Positions 1 to 6,641 of a stretch of DNA of 13,900 bases are shown one piece after another; position 1 is the stretch's first letter; every line of letters begins with the position of its first letter. The translations under genes were made by a program, and so were the position numbers. Source of the DNA: Rikenellaceae bacterium UBA1749 (lineage in GTDB: Bacteria > Bacteroidota > Bacteroidia > Bacteroidales > Rikenellaceae); the NCBI GenBank assembly GCA_002315675.1, contig DCHP01000073.1:1-13900 (forward strand). The letters run 5' to 3'. The notes below the pieces were generated by a model. That model ran no database searches. It was not told where the DNA came from and worked only from the letters and a program-made list of their open reading frames with translations.

Positions 1-80
1 GGTAAAATACCTAAAACGGACATCCACCAAAGGGTGCTATTGTAGATATTAGATACAGCTACTGAATAGTTACCTGTCAT
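1..80 (-). CDS. Partial N-terminus of an unidentified gene running off the left edge
   Basis: An ATG at 80-78 lies inside the last codons of the upstream acyl-CoA synthetase gene, in the +1 frame, and the frame stays open for 26 codons to the window edge. The translation begins MTGNYSVAVSNIY and continues into a hydrophobic, tryptophan-containing segment (WWMSVLGIL). An alternative start is the ATG at codon 20. The 11-nt overlap with the preceding stop would fit translational coupling in a tightly packed operon, and such overlaps occur repeatedly in this window. I do not recognise the protein. The visible part is too short to assign a family, though the hydrophobic run could begin a membrane segment. 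Short open frames arise by chance in AT-rich DNA, so this is a moderate-to-low confidence call. Confidence 0.4.
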   Translation of the reverse strand, partial: MTGNYSVAVSNIYNSTLWWMSVLGIL

Positions 81-1722
81 TTACATACGAATTTGCATAG
101 GATTCTATCTTACCCTTGGCATTATAAAGAAATCTCTTGATTTTTTTTGTTGGAGTCTTTTCAAAATCATCAACTATTTCAACTATCTTGGAGATCCTGG
201 ATTTTGTTGCAACTCTCTGATTAATATAGTTTAACAGGTCTTTCTTTACCTCCTCCATTTTTTCAGACAACTGCTCGCAATACATATTGTATTTTTCCTC
301 AAGAGCTTGTCTGTCAAAATGGACCAGAGCAGTCAGTCGGCCAGTCTCATCACTTTTAACTATTGATTCCTCTACTACTGTATTACTATTTATTACAAAT
401 TCAATTTCTTCAGGATAAATATTCTCACCGCTTGGACCAACAATCATATTACCTATCCTGCCCTTAATATACAGATAACCCTTCTTTAGACAAGCCAGGT
501 CCTTTGTGCGGAACCAACCATCACTTGTGAAAGCTTCTTCTGTGGCTTTCTTATTCTTATAATATCCTTGCATAACATTCGGTCCCTTAACAAGAATCTC
601 ACCTTCACCAGAATCGTTGATATTTCCCAGTCTCATTTCGATACCTTCAAGAGCAGGTCCTGTTGCCCCAACACGCACCTGATCTGGTCCCATTCCGGCA
701 ATCAGTGGAGAAGTTTCCGTAAGTCCATAACCAACTGCATATGGAAATTTTGCATCAAACAAGAACTGCTCAACTTCAATATCAAGCTTCGAACCGCCTA
801 TTCCGAAAAAGCCTATCCGCCCACCGAACAAATCATATAGCTTCTTACCGGCATAAAGACTGATTAGTTTTCTTCCTACAAAAGTCTTGTATATTCCCTT
901 AAGGGCATGACTACCATCTATCATAGGTTTTATTTTGTTCCTGTAAATCTTCTCAATAATAAGAGGAACAACAAGCATAACTGTAGGTTTCACGGTCCTA
1001 AGAATAGGAAGTAGTATGGAAGCAGTAGGCATTTTATCAATATACACAACTTGAGCACCTCTTCTGAATGGATATATCATACCTATTGAACATTCATATG
1101 TATGAGATAGAGGCAATATTGACAGGAATACATCATGTTCGTAAACCTTGTATATCCCCCAATACATTTCAACCTGCGAAGTCAGATTATAATGCGACAG
1201 CATTACCCCCTTTGGCTCTGATGTGGTACCGGAAGTATAAATGATCGCAGCCGTAGAATCTTTGTCAGGGATATCGTATCCATCAGTATTTGGAATTTCA
1301 TCAGTAGTTTTAAATAGAGGTTCAAGTGTTGTTGAGCGAATAACCACATTCAAGGATTCTATCACCTCCGTTGAAACCTTTGACATTAATTTGTCAGAAA
1401 CGACCAAAGCCTTGGCTTCTGAATGTAATATTAGCTTGGTAATATCGTCCCTTGTAAAATCTGGCAATATAGGGACTATGACCATTGATGAGATAACGGT
1501 TGCAAAGTAGGCAACACTCCAGTTTGGCATACTTTTCGACAACAAGACAACTTTATCCCCAGATCTAAGTCCATACTGCGCAAAAGTACTTCTCAATTTC
1601 TCTACTCTATTTGCAAATTCAGCATAAGTCAGTTTTTCTCCTCCGAATGTAGAATTGCAAATATTTGAAGAGAAAGAATTGATACTGGATTGGTATAATT
1701 CGTATAAATTATTAAACACCAT
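70..1722 (-). CDS. Long-chain acyl-CoA synthetase (AMP-binding, FadD-like)
   Basis: This 550-aa protein belongs to the ANL adenylate-forming superfamily. It would activate a fatty acid with ATP to an acyl-AMP and then transfer it to CoA (or possibly to ACP) at the cytoplasmic membrane face. The core motifs are visible: the phosphate-binding loop YTSGTTSEPKGV at 162-173, GYGLTET at 331-337, a GWFRTKDLA segment at 402-410 (most family members have TGD here, so Lys replaces Gly), the hinge GRIGNMIV at 421-428 followed by GENIYPEEIE at 432-441, and a C-terminal PTKKIKR at 524-530 carrying the expected catalytic lysine. Length is normal for bacterial long-chain synthetases. It starts 4 bp after the SIMPL gene, so it is probably cotranscribed with ruvC and the lipoprotein gene. 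The exact acyl substrate and acceptor cannot be read from sequence. Confidence 0.9.
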   Translation of the reverse strand: MVFNNLYELYQSSINSFSSNICNSTFGGEKLTYAEFANRVEKLRSTFAQYGLRSGDKVVLLSKSMPNWSVAYFATVISSMVIVPILPDFTRDDITKLILHSEAKALVVSDKLMSKVSTEVIESLNVVIRSTTLEPLFKTTDEIPNTDGYDIPDKDSTAAIIYTSGTTSEPKGVMLSHYNLTSQVEMYWGIYKVYEHDVFLSILPLSHTYECSIGMIYPFRRGAQVVYIDKMPTASILLPILRTVKPTVMLVVPLIIEKIYRNKIKPMIDGSHALKGIYKTFVGRKLISLYAGKKLYDLFGGRIGFFGIGGSKLDIEVEQFLFDAKFPYAVGYGLTETSPLIAGMGPDQVRVGATGPALEGIEMRLGNINDSGEGEILVKGPNVMQGYYKNKKATEEAFTSDGWFRTKDLACLKKGYLYIKGRIGNMIVGPSGENIYPEEIEFVINSNTVVEESIVKSDETGRLTALVHFDRQALEEKYNMYCEQLSEKMEEVKKDLLNYINQRVATKSRISKIVEIVDDFEKTPTKKIKRFLYNAKGKIESYANSYVNDR

Positions 1723-1726
1723 ATTT

Positions 1727-2416
1727 TTAATCTTCTAGCATATATTCAACAGAGGTAACAACTCTGATTATTTTAATCTGAGGGGTATGTTCATCTCTAT
1801 CAGTTATAGATACCTGACCTTGAGAGGCTCTTTTGATTTTTCCAAGTTTGCTTTGAGAATCCTGGGCAAATTTCTCAGCCGTAATACGGGCATTTTTTGT
1901 CGCTTCTTCTATCATCTGAGGTTTTACGCCATCCAAATCGGTAAACTCAAATTTTGTCGGAAACTCCCAGTTCTGTTGTACTGCGATTCCCTGATTTAGG
2001 AGTTCATTCTGTCTATTCATCAGAGAAAGAACCAGATCGACATTTGAAGTTGAAACAATAACGACCTGAGTAAACTTGTAACGGTATCCAGGATATGTTC
2101 CATATGCCATACTACGCGTATCCTCTATCTTGGATGAGTTTACCTGTATATTTTGTTCGTCTATTCCATTTTTTGTTAGAAACTCAACAATGATTTTACT
2201 CTTTTGTTCCGTGGTTGAACTAAGGGTATACATGTTATCGCCCATCTCCTGAAAAACAATTGGCCAAATAGCCTTATCAGCTTTTCGTTCTATTTCAGAC
2301 AGCCCCCTGACTGAGACCGATCTATCAAGCATTTTAGCGGAACGGACACCCATACCGATAAAACAGCCACAAATTGCAAGACCAATCGCAATAATAATAG
2401 CAAATGAATTTTTCAT
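1727..2416 (-). CDS. SIMPL (DUF541) domain envelope protein
   Basis: The protein has 229 aa. Residues about 4-26 form a hydrophobic N-terminal segment (IIIAIGLAICGCFIGMGV) that is either an uncleaved membrane anchor or a signal peptide. The rest matches the SIMPL/DUF541 pattern: an opening VSVRGLSEIERKADKA strand, a central region with IQVNSSKIEDTR and YKFTQVVIVSTSNVD, a helix rich in Ala/Lys (EEATKNARITAEKFAQDSQSK), and a C-terminal strand of the V(T)SVEYML type. SIMPL proteins are extracytoplasmic and mostly uncharacterised; the E. coli member YggE has been linked to oxidative stress. The ATG lies 2 bp after the stop of the upstream thioredoxin-like lipoprotein gene, and the acyl-CoA synthetase starts 4 bp downstream, so it sits inside an operon. 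Family assignment is good; function is unknown. Confidence 0.85.
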   Translation of the reverse strand: MKNSFAIIIAIGLAICGCFIGMGVRSAKMLDRSVSVRGLSEIERKADKAIWPIVFQEMGDNMYTLSSTTEQKSKIIVEFLTKNGIDEQNIQVNSSKIEDTRSMAYGTYPGYRYKFTQVVIVSTSNVDLVLSLMNRQNELLNQGIAVQQNWEFPTKFEFTDLDGVKPQMIEEATKNARITAEKFAQDSQSKLGKIKRASQGQVSITDRDEHTPQIKIIRVVTSVEYMLED

Positions 2417-2418
2417 GA

Positions 2419-3453
2419 CTATTCAGTTATTTTTTCTGACAATATTTTTTCAAGATTACTATCATGGAGATTTCTGGCGACAATAACTCCATTTGGAGAA
2501 ATTAGAATATTACCAGGAATTCCGCTGATTCCATACATTCTGGCAGACTTACACTCCCACATATCAAGATCTGATACATGGTGCCATTGTAGATTATCAT
2601 GATTGATTGCCTCCACCCATTTTTTGTAATCAGAGTCTAGAGAAACTGACAATATCTGTAATCCCTTATCATTATATTTTGAGTACAGTTCAACCAGCAT
2701 CGGACTTTCCTGTCTACAATACGGACACCAACTTGCCCAGAAATCAAGCAGAATCCAGGACTTGCCATCCATAAGTGAAGATAAGGTCATACAACTTCCA
2801 TCTTGAGTCTTTGAGGAAAAGTCCAAATATTTATTTCCAGGCTGAGTCAACCTTGTCTGTTTTATTAATTCTGACAATATTGTAAGATAAGATCCAGATT
2901 GCACCTCTGGTGTAAATTTTTTGGACAGGGAGTCAAGTTGATCTACTGAAAGTGAATGATACATTCTTCTGAACAGGAAGTAAGAAACAGCATGGCTTGA
3001 AGGATTACAAGTGATGACAGAGTCCATAAAGGAATACAAAGCATCAGTATCAGAAGCGAAAACTTCTTCTCTTTTTCCGTAATTGTCGGCCAAAGAATAA
3101 TATAATTCATTTTCAGTCCCTCCAGTGACGACAAAATCTGAAGTTCCGGGCTGATGCTCTACATTAATTTTTTCATTAGTAAGAAATACCTGGGTAAAAG
3201 GATGATCCTCACCACAAACTGAAATATAAGTCATCGACGGAGACTTGATATTACCACTCAATGTAAATGAAGCATCATTTTTATTAACATCAACTGTATC
3301 AATAGCAACAGGATTCTTTCCAATTAACTGAGACAATACTACTTTATCGGCACCATCTGGTGCAGTTCCAGAAATACTATAACCTCCCCCATTAGAGCAA
3401 CACCCCACAAAAAGTGCTAGAGGCCACAAGAATAAGGCAAATGAACATTTCAT
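2419..3453 (-). CDS. Thioredoxin-fold (TlpA/ResA-like) lipoprotein with DUF4369-like N-terminus
   Basis: A 344-aa predicted lipoprotein. The ATG at 3453 shares one base with the ruvC stop (TGATG); a GTG one codon upstream is possible but less likely. The N-terminus is a signal peptide ending in FVGCC, so Cys18 is the probable lipidated residue although the lipobox is loose. Residues about 25-110 form a beta-rich domain resembling DUF4369 (YSISGTAPDGADKVVLSQL, FTLSGNI), as is common in Bacteroidetes. A helical linker follows. The C-terminal thioredoxin/AhpC-TSA domain starts near residue 205, with LLDFWASWCPYCRQESP around the active site (Cys243 and Cys246) and the cis-proline loop GIPGNILI near residue 312. 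It probably acts as a thiol-disulfide oxidoreductase in the cell envelope. The partner protein is unknown. Confidence 0.87.
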   Translation of the reverse strand: MKCSFALFLWPLALFVGCCSNGGGYSISGTAPDGADKVVLSQLIGKNPVAIDTVDVNKNDASFTLSGNIKSPSMTYISVCGEDHPFTQVFLTNEKINVEHQPGTSDFVVTGGTENELYYSLADNYGKREEVFASDTDALYSFMDSVITCNPSSHAVSYFLFRRMYHSLSVDQLDSLSKKFTPEVQSGSYLTILSELIKQTRLTQPGNKYLDFSSKTQDGSCMTLSSLMDGKSWILLDFWASWCPYCRQESPMLVELYSKYNDKGLQILSVSLDSDYKKWVEAINHDNLQWHHVSDLDMWECKSARMYGISGIPGNILISPNGVIVARNLHDSNLEKILSEKITE

Positions 3454-4019
3454 CACTTTAAAACTTTATCAGCGTTATTATTTACAAATGTTTTCCAGTT
3501 TGAAGATCTATTTTTTGCTGTTGATTCTGAGATGAGAGTAGTCTGCGCCGTTTGGACATGACAAACTGCCACAGCCAATGCGTCAGTTGCATCCAGTTTT
3601 TGTGTAGAGAAGTCTTCGGAGAATAGTTTCTCCAATATTGCAGCAACCTGTTCCTTTGAAGCCCGACCGACTCCAGTAACAGACTGTTTGACACGTAGTG
3701 GAGGATACTCAAATACATCCATTCCACGAGACAATCCAGCAGCCATTGCAACACCCTGTGCGCGTCCTAATTTCAACATACTCTGAACATTCTTTCCATA
3801 AAATGGAGCCTCAAGAGCAAATTCAGAAGGGTTATATCTATCCGCAACAGCTCCGATTCTTTGAAAAATTGTCGCAAGTTTTCTATATGGATCCGAAATC
3901 TTATTCAACCTGATTACACCCAGTTCCAGGCACTTTATCTTTGTCCCTACAACTTTTACTACAGCATATCCCATAAAATTTGTCCCAGGGTCTATTCCCA
4001 AAACGACCTTTCCATCCAT
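3453..4019 (-). CDS. ruvC: Holliday junction resolvase RuvC
   Basis: This 188-aa endonuclease resolves Holliday junctions made by RuvAB during homologous recombination. The four metal-binding acidic residues are visible: Asp10 in LGIDPGT, Glu70 in FALEAPFYGKN, and Asp143 and Asp146 in KLDATDALAVAVCH. The KQSVTGVGRASKEQV segment (111-125) is also typical. The reading frame is open further upstream to a TTG at 4091, but family members begin just before the first catalytic Asp. The ATG at 4019 gives MDGKVVLGIDPG and the usual length, so I chose it. No ruvA or ruvB is adjacent. The stop overlaps the start of the next gene, a thioredoxin-like lipoprotein, which implies cotranscription with functionally unrelated genes. 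Confidence 0.93.
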   Translation of the reverse strand: MDGKVVLGIDPGTNFMGYAVVKVVGTKIKCLELGVIRLNKISDPYRKLATIFQRIGAVADRYNPSEFALEAPFYGKNVQSMLKLGRAQGVAMAAGLSRGMDVFEYPPLRVKQSVTGVGRASKEQVAAILEKLFSEDFSTQKLDATDALAVAVCHVQTAQTTLISESTAKNRSSNWKTFVNNNADKVLK

Positions 4020-4189
4020 TGAAGTCACCGCTTCATGAACAGATTCTTTATCTTTTGATAAAAGTTCTTGTATGGAATGTCTATGAATCAATTACTCACA
4101 GGATTAAAAATGGGACTCAGCAAAGTTCTATTCAACCACCATTTCCTATATGAAAAATGACAATAAATGGAGACTGAGCTCAACCAGCG
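4020..4189 (-). other. Intergenic region upstream of ruvC
   Basis: About 170 bp separate the lpxD stop from the preferred ruvC start, which makes this the largest non-coding gap in the window. A promoter for the ruvC operon could lie here, but I find no good TAnnTTTG element. The nearest thing on the minus strand is TAGAACTTTG at 4130-4121, whose internal spacing is two bases too long. A six-base inverted repeat CCATTT/AAATGG (4139-4144 and 4165-4170) has a 20-nt loop and no following T-run on the minus strand, so it is not a convincing terminator. The 72 bp next to ruvC are open in the ruvC frame but look like a chance extension. Confidence 0.4.
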
Positions 4190-5236
4190 CTATTTATTCT
4201 CTTTAATTTTTTTAAGTTCCCTGTCTATCTCCATTAATTTATAACGAAGATCTGGCAGTTCCTTTATTATTGCCATAACCCTATGCTGTTTAAGACCAGG
4301 CAACATTGGAACACCAAACCACGTTGAATTGGGCTCATCTATTGAGGTCGAAATTCCTGTCTTTGATCCGACTTTCAGACCATCAGCTAGGGTTATATGC
4401 CCAACAATACCAACTTGGCCACCAAACATAGAATTCTTACCAATCTTGGCTGATCCCGCAACACCAACCTGAGAGGCCATAACAGTATTTTCTCCGATAA
4501 CGACATTATGGGCTATCTGAATCAGGTTATCAAGTTTAACTCCATCCGAAATACGTGTAGAGCCCATAGTTGCACGATCAATACAAGTATTTGCCCCTAT
4601 TTCAACATTACTTCCTATGACAACATTACCAATCTGAGGTATTTTATCATATCCTCCATCTGGACGAGGTGCAAAGCCAAAGCCATCACCACCTACAATT
4701 GTACCTGCATGAATTGTAGTATTATCACCTATCACGCATCCAGCATATATTTTAACGCCAGCATTTATGATACAATTTGATCCAATTTTCACATTATCAC
4801 CGATGTAAACCTGTGGAAAAATCTGTGTCCCATCACCGATTTGCGCACCTTCATCAATTACCGCAAAAGCTCCGATATAGACATCTTTACCGACTTTAGC
4901 AGACTCAGCTATATCAGATTTTGGAGAAATACCAACCTTCTTTGGTAGATTCTGAACATACAACTGAAGAAGTTTTGCAAAAGCCTCATACGCATTTGGA
5001 ACCCTGATCATGGTTGCTTTCACTGGTTGTTTCGGAGCAAAATCAGCATTTACAATAACTATTGAGGCTGCTGTAGTATAAATGTATTCTTCATACTTAG
5101 GATTACTCAGAAAGGCCAAGGCGTCCTTGGTTCCTTCTTCTATTTTTGCAACTGTATTTACAGTTACAGACTTATCACCATCAACTGTTCCACCCAAAAA
5201 GGCGGATATCATTTCTGCAGAAAATTTCATACTCAT
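4190..5236 (-). CDS. lpxD: UDP-3-O-(3-hydroxyacyl)glucosamine N-acyltransferase LpxD
   Basis: This cytoplasmic enzyme transfers a 3-hydroxyacyl chain from ACP to the 2-amino group of UDP-3-O-acyl-glucosamine in lipid A synthesis. The 348-aa length is normal. Residues 1-100 form the LpxD N-terminal uridine-binding domain (FLSNPKYEEYI at 42-52). Residues about 105-305 form a left-handed beta-helix of hexapeptide repeats (IGDNVKIGSNCIINAGVKI type). GGDGFGFAP (182-190), KIPQIGNVVIG (198-208) and IDRATMG (219-225) are family signatures. His243 in QIAHNVVIGENT is the expected catalytic base. A charged C-terminal helix ends the protein. Its ATG overlaps the MFS transporter stop by ATGA; a second ATG two codons later is also possible. 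No lpxC, fabZ or lpxA neighbours are present here. Confidence 0.95.
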   Translation of the reverse strand: MSMKFSAEMISAFLGGTVDGDKSVTVNTVAKIEEGTKDALAFLSNPKYEEYIYTTAASIVIVNADFAPKQPVKATMIRVPNAYEAFAKLLQLYVQNLPKKVGISPKSDIAESAKVGKDVYIGAFAVIDEGAQIGDGTQIFPQVYIGDNVKIGSNCIINAGVKIYAGCVIGDNTTIHAGTIVGGDGFGFAPRPDGGYDKIPQIGNVVIGSNVEIGANTCIDRATMGSTRISDGVKLDNLIQIAHNVVIGENTVMASQVGVAGSAKIGKNSMFGGQVGIVGHITLADGLKVGSKTGISTSIDEPNSTWFGVPMLPGLKQHRVMAIIKELPDLRYKLMEIDRELKKIKENK

Positions 5237-6630
5237 TTTACATCAGGTTTTTCAAGGCCATAGCCTTTTCTAGCATCTTCCATCTTTAGAAGAAAAGCAA
5301 ATAATATTGAAAAAACTCCAAATGCTGAGAATACCAACATTGGAATAGTATAATCAAACTTAGTGGACTCAACTCCATTTATTACAATTGTACCGACAAT
5401 ACAATATTTGTTAAGAATCCATCCTATTAACATAGGAACAAAAGACAAGCCCCAATTCTGTATCCAGAAAATCATGGAATATGCTGTACCAAGTTTATTG
5501 AACTGGATAATCTTTGCTACTGATGGCCACATAGCAGAAGGGACTAGAGAGAATGCCGCTCCGAGTGTCAGGATCAACAAAATAGCCATCCAGCTCTCAT
5601 TAAGGAATGGGACAGAGAACAACAAATGGACACCTACCAGCATAATTGATCCAATTATCATAATTGTCGCACCTTTACCCTTACTATCATAAACAAAACC
5701 AAATAATGGAGTCAGAAGTATATTGCCAAATGGCAGCAAAGCTGGAATCAGACCTGCAACTTCATCGTTGACTCCGAATTTCTGCACCATCAGTTCTGTA
5801 GCGTATTTAAGGAATGGGAAAACTGCTGAATAGAAAAGAACGCATAAAATAGCAATATACCAAAACGCAGGGATTTTGCCGATTGAAATAATATCTCCGA
5901 ATTTGAACTTTTCATCATCCCCACTCTTTTCTTCAACCAATGCAGCCTCTTTATCTGCACGGCTGTCAATCATCGCATATAGCAAAAAAGTAAACAGACC
6001 AACACAAAGCATCAGAAGACAGAATAACAGTGGTGCACTTGGATTACCCATCATCCTTGCTATGGGAGCAGAACCCCCTAGAGCAATTGCAGTACCGATT
6101 CGTCCTGCTGCAGTATTCAAACCTATTGCCAGAGCCATCTTGCGGCCCTTGAACCATTTTACGACAACTTTATTTGCTGTAATACCAATCATTTCAACAC
6201 CTACTCCAATGATGGCAAAACCAAGAGTCGCATATAGGACATCTGCCCTGGCCGAGAAGAACTCATATGATCCAATATTAATTGTGGCAACAGACGAATC
6301 ACCTAAAACTCCATCTATTGCCAAATATTTTACTATTGTACCCAGAATCAGTATTGAGACTGACAGTATTCCCGTAAATCTTGTCCCCATCCTGTCAAGA
6401 ATCATTCCTCCGAAAATGAGCATCAGGCAAAATATATTAATAAGCCCGTACCCGCTTGTAAATAGTCCATAATCTTCACTATTCCACCCCATCTGCTGTT
6501 CGAGCATAGTCTTCAGTGGAGCCATAACATCAGCAAGAATATAGGCCACCAACATTGTGAAAGAAACCAAAAACAAGGCTGTCCACCTTGCCCATGACTG
6601 ATCCTTTAGTAGTGCTTTTATTTGATCCAT
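5233..6630 (-). CDS. Major facilitator superfamily transporter (possibly MFSD1-like)
   Basis: A 465-aa inner-membrane carrier with about 12 hydrophobic segments. A cytoplasmic loop rich in Lys, Glu and Asp (about 222-246) splits it into two halves, as in MFS proteins. The MFS motif A appears as GGMILDRMGTR at 74-84, with a weaker copy, GFVYDSKGKG, at 311-320. WFKGRKMALAIG (159-170) and the later segments SAMWPSVAKI (365-374) and LGTAYSMIFWIQNWGLSFVP (380-399) resemble the MFSD1-type branch, whose animal member exports dipeptides from lysosomes. That comparison is from memory and would need a database search. The gene follows the TPR gene by 11 bp and overlaps lpxD by ATGA, so it is probably cotranscribed with both. 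The substrate is not known; a peptide or organic anion is possible. Confidence 0.85.
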   Translation of the reverse strand: MDQIKALLKDQSWARWTALFLVSFTMLVAYILADVMAPLKTMLEQQMGWNSEDYGLFTSGYGLINIFCLMLIFGGMILDRMGTRFTGILSVSILILGTIVKYLAIDGVLGDSSVATINIGSYEFFSARADVLYATLGFAIIGVGVEMIGITANKVVVKWFKGRKMALAIGLNTAAGRIGTAIALGGSAPIARMMGNPSAPLLFCLLMLCVGLFTFLLYAMIDSRADKEAALVEEKSGDDEKFKFGDIISIGKIPAFWYIAILCVLFYSAVFPFLKYATELMVQKFGVNDEVAGLIPALLPFGNILLTPLFGFVYDSKGKGATIMIIGSIMLVGVHLLFSVPFLNESWMAILLILTLGAAFSLVPSAMWPSVAKIIQFNKLGTAYSMIFWIQNWGLSFVPMLIGWILNKYCIVGTIVINGVESTKFDYTIPMLVFSAFGVFSILFAFLLKMEDARKGYGLEKPDVK

Positions 6631-6641
6631 TTTAAATACAT

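Noticed and set aside
4020..4091. A longer RuvC with a 24-residue N-terminal extension from a TTG at 4091
   Set aside because: The extension lacks RuvC features, starts with a rare codon and makes the protein longer than the family. The ATG at 4019 places the first catalytic Asp at the expected position.
4139..4170. The inverted repeat CCATTT/AAATGG as a rho-independent terminator after lpxD
   Set aside because: The stem is only six AT-rich pairs, the loop is 20 nt, and no T-run follows on the minus strand.
5363..5692. A 109-codon plus-strand open frame
   Set aside because: It is antisense to the 3' half of the MFS transporter gene and its translation matches no family I recognise.
5876..6472. 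A 198-codon plus-strand open frame
   Set aside because: It lies entirely antisense to the MFS transporter gene, which has clear motifs. Its proline- and isoleucine-rich translation is typical of an antisense shadow.
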